A stretch of DNA of 64,000 nucleotides from Haematococcus lacustris (lineage: Eukaryota; Chlorophyta; Chlorophyceae; Chlamydomonadales; Haematococcaceae), in the NCBI GenBank assembly GCA_030144725.1, contig JASKMD010000028.1:5977911-6041910 (forward strand). The letters run 5' to 3'. Positions 22,611 to 32,855 of this stretch are shown in pieces; positions within the stretch are counted from its first letter, which is position 1, and each line of letters starts with the position of its first letter. Under the pieces are notes generated by a model. The model was not told where the DNA came from, ran no database searches, and was given only the letters and a program-made list of their open reading frames with translations. A program made the translations under genes and the position numbers.

Positions 22611-22831
22611 GACTGCCTGTGTCTTGGGAAGCCTGGAGAGTAAATGGTCGCATTGTGTCCGGCCATCGCGGCCCGCGTTGGCCATCGCGGCCCGCTCTCT
22701 GTGTACCCACCCGGCGTCGCTTGCTGGCAGACAAAGTGACTTTTGGTTCGCTGAGGACGATAATTTTGTGAGTAAGCACCGCTACATCGTGTTGGCGCCG
22801 TCTTTCCAAACCGCAACAACAATCCTTTGAA
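22611..22831. promoter_or_regulatory. Divergent promoter region of element B
   Basis: The 221 bp between the transposase start (22610, minus) and the dioxygenase gene start (22832, plus) must hold both promoters if the starts are right. It contains a short direct repeat (GGCCATCGCGGCCCGC twice, near 22660-22695). No clear TATA box is seen. Confidence 0.4.
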
Positions 22832-25800
22832 ATGTACCGCAACACGGTCGCCAAGAAGATGCAAGGCACTAAGCCCACCGACAAGAAGGTATAGTAATTC
22901 CCGTACCAATACCGCCTGCCTGCCGCGATGCCTTACCGTGCCAGGCACCTTCATGCTTTCATTCCCTCCATGAACTATCGTTGCTGCAGATTAAGGCTGC
23001 TGCCCCTCGCACAGCTGACTCTGGGCACGAGTCCGACGAATTGCCTTTGGCCCAGCGACCAAGGGGGCAGCCCCTTGAGCCTTTTGCCTCTTCTGATGAT
23101 GAAGGGGAGAGGGTGGGAGAGGAGGAGGAGCTGGAGGATGAGGGGGAGGGGGAGGAGGGTGAGGATGAGGGGGGTGAGGATGAGGGGGAGGAGGATGAGG
23201 GGGAGGAGGGTGAGGGGGCGGAGGAGGAGGAGATGGAGGGGGAGGAGGAGGAGGAGGAGGAAGAGAAGCAGAAGCAGAGGCCAGCCAAGAAACGGGCGCG
23301 CAAAGGAGGGAAGCAGGTCCCCGATGAGTTCAGTAAGATCATCCTGGCGCAGGTGAGCATTGTGTTGCGTGCCTATGCTGCCTGATTTGCTGTGGTCACG
23401 TTGCATGTGCCTCAATGTCCTTTGATAACCATGACCCATCGTTCCCGTGTGATTTCAGTACAAACATCATGCACCTAACGCCGACAAGCCCTTCAGTGTG
23501 TTGGGCAAATATGAGGTTAGTGTAGTGCTCACGCAACAATTGACCATAGCCACAATTCATTACTGCCCATGTCACCTTGGTTATCTATACCCAATGCATC
23601 CTTGCAGCAAGATGCCGTCAAGCTCTGGGGCAAGTTCGCCCCCGAACACATCCGGATGTGGTGCCCGCGTTCTGTGGGCCAGGTGATTGTGCAATGAATG
23701 GAGTAGCCATGTAACCAACCTAATTTCCTCTCTGATGTGCATGTTATTAACTATCATGTGCAGATGCGAAGATGAAGAGTCAAGGAGACACAGATTATGT
23801 GTACCTATGTGAAGTGCAGGGCAGAAAGGATTGTGCTACTTTGGCAGAGTTTGTGTTGAGCACTGAGCCCCCTACCCTTCCCTCTCCAGCCCCCTCCACT
23901 GCCCCCCAGCCATCCCCAGCAGCAGGAGTGCAGCAGCCCCCTGCCCCCTCACCTGCCCCCCAGCCATCCCCAGCAGCAGGAGTGCAGCAGCCCCCTGCCC
24001 CCTCCCCTGCCCCCCAGCCATCCCCAGCAGCAGGAGTGCAGCAGCCCCCTGCCCCCTCCCCTGCCCCCCAGCCATCCCCAGCAGCAGGAGTGCAGCAGCC
24101 CCCTGCCCCCTCACCTGCCCCCCAGCCGTCCCCAGCAGCAGGAGTGCAGCAGCCCCCTGCCCCCTCCCCTGCCCCCCAGCCATCCCCAGCAGCAGGTGTG
24201 CAGCAGCACCCAGCCCCAACCACTGTCCAACAGCCAGCCTCAGCAGGGGTTGTGCGACAGCCCCCCGCCACACCAACAGCGGGTGTACCTGGGTTGAAGG
24301 CCCCCACCACAGGCCTAGGAACTGCCCTGCCTGCAGGTGTGCTGCGGAGCACTGCCTTCTCACCTGTCCTGCGGCGTGCACCAGCAGCACGTGTGCAACT
24401 CAGCCTTGCCCCCTCCATTCCCCTGTCGCCTACACCAGCAGCAGGAGGGCAGCATCAGCACCATCCGCCAGTGCAGCACCACCGACAGACACGCAGAGGG
24501 CAGTGGCCACAGGTGGGCACCAGCCCCAGGGCGACAGGCACAGCAGCAGGTGGGCAGCAGCACCAGCAGCAGCAGCAGGACCAGCGACAGGTGACTGAAG
24601 AGGAGCAGCAGCAGCCTGGAGGGGAGGGTGATGGTCCCTCATCATCCAAGAGGCCGAGGCCTGCCGAGGATCAGGTAGGATCACAACATTACAGCACATA
24701 GGAGCAAAACAGCATCATGGTGCATTGTGACAGAGGCTCAGATACCCCATTGCTTCATTTGCCATTGCAGGCCCTCATACAGTCTTTGATTCACAAGGTG
24801 GACAACGTGCAGGAAACAGTGAACAGATTGGAGGTGAGACCCAAGCTGCCAAAGAGGCATAACAGCATTTCCAACTTGTAAACGACCACACTGAATGTAG
24901 GATGAGCTGGTGGGCAGAAGGAGGCTCGACGTGTTGGCAAACACAGCCTTGACTGGAAGTGGCCAGTCAGGAGTGCAGGTGATCAGCTACAAACAGCCTA
25001 CAACAGGTTTAAACCTTGTGCAAGGTTTCGTTGACCTTGTGCAGGGTTTCAGCAACGTGGTGCAGGGCTTCACTAACCTAGTGCAGGGTTTCACTGACAC
25101 AAGCTGTGGCTCAGTAGGATATGTGTGGATTGTGTTTGCAGTCAAGCACCGGAGGCACCCTGCTGCATGGAGGTGCAGTGCGGTTTCCCAAGAATAAATA
25201 GGTACGAAAGGCATAACTAGCTGATATGAATCGATAGGGATGGGTACTTGTGAGCATGTCGTGCATTGCTCCCTTACACGCAGGGAATGGTGTATCAGCT
25301 GCCCACCTTGCTGCCATACAAAGGGGAAGTTTACCAGCCTCATGAGCTACAGCAGTGTCGCCAAGCAGCTCTAGATCATGGCCTGACAATCTTCCAGCTG
25401 CCACAACTAGCCATAGATATGGCAGCGGTGGTGGCGGCCAGCATCTTGATCACCAGGGTCTATAACCACATGGTCTTCAGCTCGGTCAATGCCAACAGCA
25501 AGACACAGTATGGCACTGGCCAGAGGGTGCAGGTGGTGTTGGCCAAGTCAGACAAGAACAGCAGTGGCGACCTAGACACAACCCTACAGCTGTTGTCTGA
25601 CAACTATAACGCGGCTGTGTACAGCAATCTGTCAGCAGAGAAGAAGAAGCAGGTGAGAAGACAGATAGATTAAGGCGGGCAACAGATGACACAAGCCACA
25701 GCAGTAGTACATAGCCATTGCGGCATTGAGGCATTCCCTAACTTACCTAGAGTCAGGGCTGCATAGAGCACAATAGACAACACTCTGGGTGTGTTTGCAG

Positions 25801-28800
25801 GTGGATGAGGCCAAGGAGGTGTTGGCCCAGTACCTCACTCTCCTGCAGCCGGTGCTGAGGCAGCTGCTGGGCCGCCCCCTGAACGCCCTAGCTACCATCA
25901 TCACTGACCCCACCTGGCAGCGTCGCCTGAACAGGAATGGGAACATGGTGACTACACTGGCCCAGCAGCTGGCTCAGGCCCAGGCTCCCCACACCGACTT
26001 CCTACCTGTTGGCCCAGGGATGGATGACGGCCTGGTGTTCCTGCTGGCTCTCCAGGACTTCCCTCTGGTTGCCTACATGGGCAGCCACAAACTGTCCCGG
26101 TTGGCTGCAGCCCATTGCCGGCGGACGGCTGATGGTAAAAAGCAAGTGGTGGAAATGGAGGACATGGGTGCCCTGGCCCTGACCTTGCAACTTCAACTGG
26201 GCACAGAGGTCCTGGTGAAGGCTGGGCAGCTGGTGTTGTTCCGGGGCAACACAGTGCATGCTGGCAACGTGGGGGTGGCTGGCTCGTGCTGCGCCAGGCT
26301 GTATGGCTTTGGCCGGCCTCACACGGTGGCTGACAACACCACCATGAACACCTCTGAGCTGGGGGACTTGTACCATGGGTTGTTTCAGCCCATCCAGGAT
26401 GAGGGCATTGGGCCCAAGATGGCAGACTGGAACAGGCGCACTCACGATAAATAAGGCCGACGCGAGGGCCTTTTTTGCATCGGAAGGACTTTCTGCTCCG
26501 ATAGAACGATAGAGCGTTGAGTTTAAGGGGGACCTCGCTCTTGAATGAAGTCCTAACTCGCAGCGGTTGCGAAGATACATCCATCCGCGCGCGAGGTACC
26601 CCCCCCTTTTTAGGAATCTGCACAGATGTTGGTTAAATGAGCCCGGCATCTGTGCAGATGCATGTCGATGCCTTTAGGAAAAGCGACATCTATGCAGATG
26701 CCGGTTATTAAATCTGTGCAGATGCTAATAAGGGCGACATCTGTGCAGATGCCGGTAATCAAATCTGTGCAGATGCATAAAAGGGCGACATCTGTGCAGA
26801 TGTTGGTTATAATTCAAGGGCGACATCTGTGCAGATGCTAATAAGGGCGACATCTGTGCAGATTCCGGTAATTAAATCTGTGCAGATGCATAAAAGGGCG
26901 ACATCTGTGCAGATGTTGGTTATAATTCAAGGGCGACATCTGTGCAGATGCTAATAAGGGCGACATCTGTGCAGATGCCGGTTTTAAATTTGTGCAGATG
27001 CATAAAAGGGCGACATCTGTGCAGATGTTGGTTATAATTTAGGGGCGACATCTGCACAGATGCACAGATGCATACCTCGACATCTGCACAGATGCCAAGT
27101 AAGCATAGAGGTTACGCAAAGGCACCGCGAAGGAAGCAAAGTCACCGCGAAGGAATCAAGACTCTTGCAATCTGTGTGATATCTGCATGAAGTTTTCGCA
27201 AAGGGGGCGCGACGGAAGCCAAGGAACCGCGAAGGAGCTTAGATTGCCCCATATAGCAGCAATGAGCAGCCAGGAGCAGCCAACAAAAATCGTCGCCAAA
27301 AGGCTAGCTACGAGCCAGCCAGCCGCTTAGGCGACCAGATGCCATCAGGTTAAGCGATAGGTTCAAGAGATAGCGACAGAAAACGGAAGGAGGTACAGCG
27401 ATGCAGCGACACAGCGATGCAAAGATGCGGCATAAGAAATGCATGAGGTGCAACTAGGACACGTAGCCCGAAGCCTGTGAGACGGAGCGGAAGAGGAGTG
27501 GAGGAGCCCGGAGGAGGTCAGGAGCCATGCATGAGACGAAGCTGGGTGCACTTGGCGCAGCTAGGAACAGGTAGGAGCACCCTCCCCTTCCATTCCCCCC
27601 TACCTTCCCCACACAAACCCCGCAAATGGTGAGTATGTACTCTAGCAGTCATGTGGCTCCAAGTACCTTGCCTGACTATTTGCCAACAACTAAATTGCAG
27701 GTTCAATGGTCCCAACCTCCCCTTCCCTACACCCAGCCCAGCCCAGCCCAGCCCAGCCCAGCCCAGCCCAGCCCAGCCCAGCCCAGCCCAGCCCAGCCCA
27801 GCCCAGCCCAGCCCAGCCCAGCCCAGCCCAGCCCAGCCCAGCCCAGCCCAGCCCAGCCCAGCCCAGCCCAGCCCAGCCCAGCCCAGCCCAGCCCAGCCCA
27901 GCCCAGCCCAGCCCAGCCCAGCCCAGCCCAGCCCAGCCCAGCCCAGCCCAGCCCAGCCCAGCCCAGCCCAGCCCAGCCCAGCCCAGCCCAGCCCAGCCCA
28001 GCCCAGCCCAGCCCAGCCCAGCCCAGCCCAGCCCAGCCCAGCCCAGCCCAGCCCAGCCCAGCCCAGCCCAGCCCAGCCCAGCCCAGCCCAGCCCAGCCCA
28101 GCCCAGCCCAGCCCAGCCCAGCCCAGCCCAGCCCAGCCCAGCCCAGCCCAGCCCAGCCCAGCCCAGCCCAGCCCAGCCCAGCCCAGCCCAGCCCAGCCCA
28201 GCCCAGCCCAGCCCAGCCCTCTCCGTCACCTCCCCTCCCCACCCCTACCTTGCATCATCTCACATCCCTCATCCCACATCACAATCATCTGCCATGTGGT
28301 AAGTCGCAATCCGACAACGAGGAGGATGAGAAGGAGGAGGACTTCTTGCCAATCCCTTCTTCTTCCACACACTCCACCCAACAAATTGTGAGTGGCGAGC
28401 CCTTGCAACTGTGTGGTCCCAACTCTGACCGCATGTCATGCCCTTGTTGGTGTTTGCAGGTTCTAATGGCCACACCCATCCCCCTTTCCCCTACCACCCC
28501 ACCCCCACCCCCACCCCCACCCCCACGCCCACCCCCATCCCTTGTTTGCTGCAGGTCTCACGGTCTGTCCTCCCCCCTCCCCCCTTCCTCCTTCCCCCTT
28601 CCCCCTTCCCCCCTCTCTACCCTGTCCCACCACCTCCAAGTCTGCCACCCCACCTACCTCCCCCCTTTCCCACCCCCCGCCCCACGACACACGCTGCAGC
28701 CCTCTCCCTACCACACCCTTGGCGTAGCAGCCCTCTCCCTACCCTACCCTTGGCGTAGCAATCTGGAGCGGCGACACAGAGCGGGCAGCTTGGAGTGGGA

Positions 28801-30332
28801 TCCCGTAGTAGCAGCCCACCCAGTCCACCCATGCCATGCCATGCACACTCACCACAATGACCCTACCCATCCCTCTCCAAAGGGGACGATAGCTGGATGG
28901 TGGAGCACTTGCATGGTTGTCAGCCCGTGCTTGTTGCGCGACACGGCATAGGTGTGGTAGGTGGGAGTCAATGGTAGTGTGGTGGGTGAAGGATAGCGGG
29001 AGCACGTAAGTGGAGGCTATGGAGTTGCACCCCGTGTTATACATCACTAAGGAGAGGTGTAGCATCAACCTTGTTGTAGCGTCCATCCTCGTCATCTTGC
29101 CGCCTTGTTGTGATGTTGTTGTGTTGTCCTTGGTGTGGGGTGGGGTGGGGTGGGGTGGGGTGGGGTGGGGTGGGGTGGGGTGGGGTGGGGTGGGGTGGGG
29201 TGGGGTGGGGTGGGGTGGGGTGGGGTGGTGGTGATGGTGATGGTGATGGTGATGGTGATGGTGATGGTGATGGTGATGGTGATGGTGATGGTGATGGTGA
29301 TGGTGATGGTGATGGTGATGGTGTGGTGTCACCTTCTTGTTGTCATGTCGTTGATACCTTGTCACATCGTAGGGAGGTGTTGCGGTCATTGGGTGCATCA
29401 ATGCATGTGCTTAGCATTGCCATATTGAGGTGTTGTGGAGTGATGGTGCATCGAGACATGTGCTTGCAAGTCCCGTAGCGAGGTGTTGCGGGATGTTTGG
29501 GTGTCCAAACATGTGTATTGCGAGGATGTTGCGGGGTGTTTGGTCGTCAACACATGTGTTTTGCGGGGGTGAAGTGAGGTCTTGCGGGGTGTTTGGTCGT
29601 CAATACATGTGTTTTGCGGGGGTGAAGCGAGGTGTTTGCGGGGTGTTTGGGTGTCAATACATGTGTTTTGCGGGGGTGTAGCGAGGTCTTGCTGGATGTT
29701 TGGGTGTCAATGCATGTGCTTTGCGGATGTAATAGTCGATGAAATAGTCGACATCTGTGCAGATGAAGCCACGACATCTGCACAGCCAAGCCGCGAATGT
29801 AATAGTCGACATCTGTGCAGATGCTACAGACGACATCTGCACAGCCAAGCATTGAATGTAATAGTCGACATCTGTGCAGATGTCGTCGTCAACACCTGCA
29901 CAGATGTTGGTCACGACATCTGCACAGCCAAGCATTCAATGTAAAAGTCGACATCTGTGCAGATGTCGTCTTCAGAAGCTGCACAGATGTTGGTCGCGGT
30001 ATACGACATCTGTGCAGATGTCGACTTCCCGCAGCTGCACAGATGTCGGTTATGCTTGCATCTGTGCAGATGTCGGTTTACTGCAGCTGTGCAGATAATG
30101 AACAATCGACATCTGTGCAGATTGCTTGGTTTACAAATTGGCGGCCAAATCACGTCGCAACGGATGCGCGGATTAACGTAAGACTTATACCGTTCGAACG
30201 GCCTTCTACTCTAGTTTGCAAGGAGCTATGGTCGGTCCAATCGCGACCGGTCCTTGTTTATCGTGAGTGCGCGGCATGGCAGGCCAGTGGGTCAGAATCT
30301 TAGAGCCATACAGGCCTGATCAGCGAATTTGA
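22832..30332 (+). CDS. Transposon-borne 2OG-Fe(II) dioxygenase gene, split by element C
   Basis: Exons read as 22832-22888, 22990-23352, 23459-23515, 23608-23682, about 23772-24674, 24771-24833, 24901-24978, 25284-25652, and 25801-26436, continuing after element C at 30270-30332. Most junctions are GT-AG and in phase; the 23682/23772 join and a possible small exon at 25141 are unsure. The protein starts [10 protein letters not shown], has a very acidic Glu/Asp/Gly stretch with a basic KKRARK patch, 18-residue Pro/Ala/Gln repeats, a KRPRPAEDQ patch and a predicted coiled coil. It ends in the dioxygenase domain with HTD (APHTDF), distal H (TVHAGN) and R (CCARLYGF). Element C replaces the last 20 residues by THDK and a stop. 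The role is unknown; modification of DNA or chromatin bases to favour transposition is a hypothesis. Confidence 0.65.
23880..24220. repeat. 54-bp coding minisatellite in the dioxygenase gene
   Basis: About six 54-bp units encode an 18-residue repeat, [18 protein letters not shown], with mostly synonymous differences. It forms a proline-rich linker. Confidence 0.9.
26616..27092. repeat. Left subterminal CATCTGTGCAGATG cluster of element C
   Basis: About 17 copies of the near-palindrome CATCTGTGCAGATG, starting about 180 bp from the element end. Many are followed by CCGGT or TTGGTTATAA and preceded by GGGCGA. A higher-order period of 113 bp is visible (26711, 26824, 26937). Mostly direct orientation, with three inverted copies at the two edges. 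Confidence 0.93.
27727..28219. repeat. CCCAG pentanucleotide array
   Basis: About 98 tandem CCCAG units. The Ser-Pro-Ala-Gln-Pro and Gly-Trp-Ala ORFs across it are artefacts of a stop-free repeat. Confidence 0.97.
29136..29321. repeat. GGGGT array followed by GGTGAT array
   Basis: About 18 GGGGT units (29136-29226) pass directly into about 15 GGTGAT units (29228-29321). The poly-His and Met-Val ORFs are artefacts. Confidence 0.95.
29470..29730. repeat. 54-bp minisatellite in element C
   Basis: About five degenerate units of GCGAGGTCTTGCGGGGTGTT followed by TGGGTGTCAATACATGTGTT and TTGCGGGGGTGAA. Confidence 0.85.
29749..30124. repeat. Right subterminal CATCTGTGCAGATG cluster of element C
   Basis: About 14 copies of the same motif as at 26616-27092, alternating CATCTGTGCAGATG with the inverted half form CATCTGCACAG. 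The cluster ends about 145 bp from the right terminus. Matching clusters at both ends are typical of transposase-binding subterminal repeats in CACTA elements. Confidence 0.92.
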
Positions 30333-30369
30333 ACGATTGAGAATGCATGGACAGCATGGGCTGGGGTTT

Positions 30370-31985
30370 AGCTACAGCTGAGGGTCTGGTGTTTTGCCAG
30401 GACTCTGTGGACCAGGACTCTGCGGTGTGGAGCCAGGACCCTGTAGGTGTGCAGCAAGACCCTGTGATGAGGGACCAAGACCCTGTGGTGCCAGGACCCT
30501 GTGGTGTGGAGCCAGGACCCTGTGGTGCCAGGCCCCTGTGGTGAGGGGCCAGGACCCTGTAGGTGTGCAGCAAAACCCTGTGGTGTGGTACCAGGACCCT
30601 GTGGTGCCAAACCCTGTGGTGTGGTGCCAGGACCCTGTGGTGCCAGGACCCTGTGGTGAGGGGCCAGGACCCTGTAGGTGTGCAGCAGGACCCTGTGGTG
30701 AAGAGCCAGGACCCTGTGGTAACAGGACCCTGTGGTGTGGTGCCTGAACCCTGTGGGCCAGAACCCTGTAGCCGTGCGGCAAAACCCTGTAAGCAAATGT
30801 CGCAGGACCCTGTAGGCGTGCGGCAGAACCCTTTAGACGTGTGTCGCAGGACCCTGTAGGCGTGCGGCAAAACCCTGTAGACAAACGACGCAGGACCCTG
30901 TAGCCGTGCGGCAGAACCCTGTAGACGTGTGTCGCAGGACCCTGTAGCCGTGCGGCAGGACCCTGTAGTCGCGTGTCATAGGACCTTGTAGCCGTGCGGC
31001 AGAACCCTGTAGACGTGTGTCACAGGACCCTGTAGGCGTGCGGCAGGACCCTGTAGCTGTTTGTCATAGGACCCTGTAGCCGTGCGGCAGAACCCTGTAG
31101 ACGTGTGTCGCAGGACCCTGTAGGCGTGCGGCAGGACCCTGTAGTCGCGTGTCGCAGGACCCTGTAGCCGTGCGGCCGAACCCTGTAGACGTGTGTCGCA
31201 GGACCCTGTAGCCGTGCGGCAGGACCCTGTAGTCGCGTGTCATAGGACCCTGTAGCCGTGCGGCAGAACCCTGTAGACGTGTGTCACAGGACCCTGTAGC
31301 CGTGCGGCAGGACCCTGTAGTCGCGTGTCATAGGACCCTGTAGCCGCGCGGCAGAACCCTGTAGACGTGTGTCACAAGACCCTGTAGCCGTGCGGCAGGA
31401 CCCTGTAGACATCTGTCATAGGACCCTGTAGCCGTGCGACAGAACCCTGTGACCTATGGCTTTGTGGTGTGGTGCCAGGACCCTGTTGTGTGGTACCAGA
31501 ACCCTGTGGGCCAGGATCCTATGGTGAGGTGCCAGGACCCTGTGGTGAGGTGCCAAGACCCTGTGGTGCCAGGACCCTGTTGTGTGGTACCAGGACCCTG
31601 TGGGCCAGGATCCTGTGGTGAGGTGCCAGGACCCTGTGGTGAGGTGCCAGGACCCTGTGGTGCCAGGACCCTGTGGTGAGGTGCCAGGACCCTGTGAGCC
31701 AGGACCCTGTAGTGTGGTGCCAGGACCCTGTGGTGTGGTGCCAGGACCCTGTGGAGCCAGAACCCTGTGGTGAGGTGCCAGGACCCTGTGGGCCAGAACC
31801 CTGTGGTCAGGTGCCAGGACCCTGTAGGTGTGCAGCAGGACCCTGTGGTGAGGTACCAGGACCCTGTGGTGCCAGAACCCTGTGGTGTGGTACCAGGACC
31901 CTGTGAGCCAGAACCCTGTGGTGTGGTGCCAGGACCCTGTGTGGGAAGGCACTCATCGTAGGACCCTGTACAGGGTCCTGGCACC
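30370..31985. repeat. Right subterminal ACCCTGT array of element B
   Basis: ACCCTGT recurs about every 22 bp: GGTGTGGTGCCAGG-type units (30400-30770), then CGTGCGGCAG/ACGTGTGTCGCAGG-type units (30770-31440), then GGTGTGGTGCCAGG-type units again (31440-31960). It ends in the palindrome AGGACCCTGTACAGGGTCCT near 31961-31980. It is inverted relative to 16403-17815. Confidence 0.92.
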
Positions 31986-32480
31986 CTTGGTCAAAAGCAT
32001 CCAAACGGAGTCAACATGACCAACAACCGGATATGTAGGAATCCAAACAGGGTTCTATCACATAGGGATGCAAATATTGATTATAATATCAACACTCATC
32101 AGGTACACAGGACCCTGTACAGGGTCCTACGACCATGGTGACACTAGGACCCGGTGCAGGGTCCTATGACACGGGCCATAGCTCATCACTGGCTTTGACG
32201 TTTTGCATGCCACCTACTAGGTTGGACAGCTGTAACCACCCTTTACAATCGCTCATACTCACATTTCATGAAAAGTCACTTTGGTCACACGGTGCCAACT
32301 CCCTTAGCCAAAATCAGGGTCTCAGCCCCACACCTGGCCCAGCAACTCGACACCGAGTGAGAATTACACTTTGGCCCAAGAGAGTCTTGTCATCCTCTAG
32401 GTCACAGCAGCCCACATACCAAGTCTCAGACCTCAACTCTCAGGTTTTCCAAGCCAGCCAGGCCTTAATTTGCACGAGTG
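31986..32480. other. Right terminal segment of element B
   Basis: About 495 bp shared with the right end of element A (34038-34473 plus 38602-38673) at roughly 95% identity. It holds further ACCCTGTACAGGGT palindromes near 32110 and ends in the inverted terminus. I see no gene in it; the small ORF at 32135 is probably chance. Confidence 0.8.
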
Positions 32481-32482
32481 CC

Positions 32483-32748
32483 AACTGGACAAGGCACTTA
32501 ATCAACACACCCACCTAGCCCAAACCATACGCAAGGAAGACCACATGGTTGCAATCATACCAATCCTACTGGGAATAGGTGGCATCACGTACGAAGCACA
32601 CACAAAACAACACCTCCTGGCCCTGGGGGTCACTCAAGCCAATACTACTAAACTGCTCAACAAACTAACCGGACACGCGGTGGAGACGGCCCACTCCATA
32701 GCAAAGACAAGCTATAGACTCAGGGCCACTAAAGGGGGGGGAGGGTAG
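32483..32748 (+). CDS. LINE-like ORF, C-terminal part
   Basis: It continues the ORF that stops at 16250: the codon C|AA is split by the insertion of element B and restored as Gln. It encodes a hydrophobic turn (IIPILLGIGGITYEAHTK) and a helical end (TAHSIAKTSYRLRATKGGGG) and finishes at TAG. Similar C-termini follow the endonuclease in RNase H-bearing algal LINEs (from general knowledge of the group). The whole ORF is 1172 codons including one internal TAG. Confidence 0.75.
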
Positions 32749-32811
32749 GTTGATCTCTTCTCCTGGTGGATGGTGGGAGCAGGCCGCGCCCCAGGCGGTA
32801 GCTCCTCCCTT

Positions 32812-32855
32812 AATGCACGCCGGTGAATACCGGAGTAGTCTTCTTCTTCTTCTTC
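32812..32855 (+). other. LINE 3' hairpin and CTT tail
   Basis: CCGGTGAATACCGG can form a 5-bp stem with a 4-base loop and is followed within a few bases by TCTTCTTCTTCTTCTTC. The copies at 43093-43211 and 42580-42668 have CCGGTATTCACCGG and CCGGTACAAACCGG: same stem, different loop. It is probably the site recognised to start reverse transcription. Confidence 0.65.

Larger units (their letters stand above)
26439..30269. mobile_element. Non-autonomous CACTA-like element C
   Basis: Termini are CACTCACGATAAATAAGG at the left and, on the complement, CACTCACGATAAACAAGG at the right (one mismatch in 18). The target duplication is CG (26437-26438, 30270-30271). The empty site is seen in element A near 12391 (AACAGGCGCGGCATGG). 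It lies in the last dioxygenase exon of B, and the frame resumes after it. It has its own subterminal motif clusters, several simple-sequence blocks and no transposase. Splice-like signals (for example ATGGTGAGT at 27629 with TTGCAG at 27700) hint at a decayed internal gene. Confidence 0.9.
16251..32480 (+). mobile_element. CACTA-like DNA transposon, element B (transposase plus dioxygenase)
   Basis: The left end CACTCGCGCCGATTAAGGCC and the right end, on the complement CACTCGTGCAAATTAAGGCC, match element A. The target duplication is CC (16249-16250, 32481-32482) inside the LINE-like ORF, which becomes continuous (RWTDQLDKALNQ) when B is removed. Contents from the left: ACCCTGT array, transposase on minus, a divergent promoter region, dioxygenase gene on plus (interrupted by element C), the inverted ACCCTGT array and about 500 bp of terminal sequence. 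Without C it is about 12.4 kb. CACT termini and a 2-bp duplication fit the CACTA/EnSpm group. The intact transposase suggests a once or still autonomous copy. Confidence 0.9.
12978..32855 (+). mobile_element. LINE-like retroelement split by element B
   Basis: It runs from about 12978 (start of non-array sequence) to the CTT-rich tail ending at 32855, and is interrupted by 16251-32480. Without B it is about 3.6 kb. It carries one long ORF (12998-16250, then 32483-32748), a 3' UTR with the hairpin CCGGTGAATACCGG and a (CTT)n tail. 5'-truncated copies of the same 3' end lie at 42580-42668 and 43093-43211. No clean target duplication is visible because the target is itself repetitive; about 8 bp of the array unit may have been lost on insertion. 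Confidence 0.8.

Noticed and set aside
26616..27092. CRISPR-like look of regularly spaced CATCTGTGCAGATG
   Set aside because: Spacers are themselves repeated, the motif lies at both ends of a eukaryotic DNA transposon, and no cas genes are present.
27626..28951. Ser-Pro-Ala-Gln-Pro and Gly-Trp-Ala ORFs over the CCCAG array
   Set aside because: Artefact of the pentanucleotide repeat, open in all frames.
28739..29478. Poly-His ORF and Met-Val repeat ORFs
   Set aside because: Translations of GGTGAT and GGGGT arrays.
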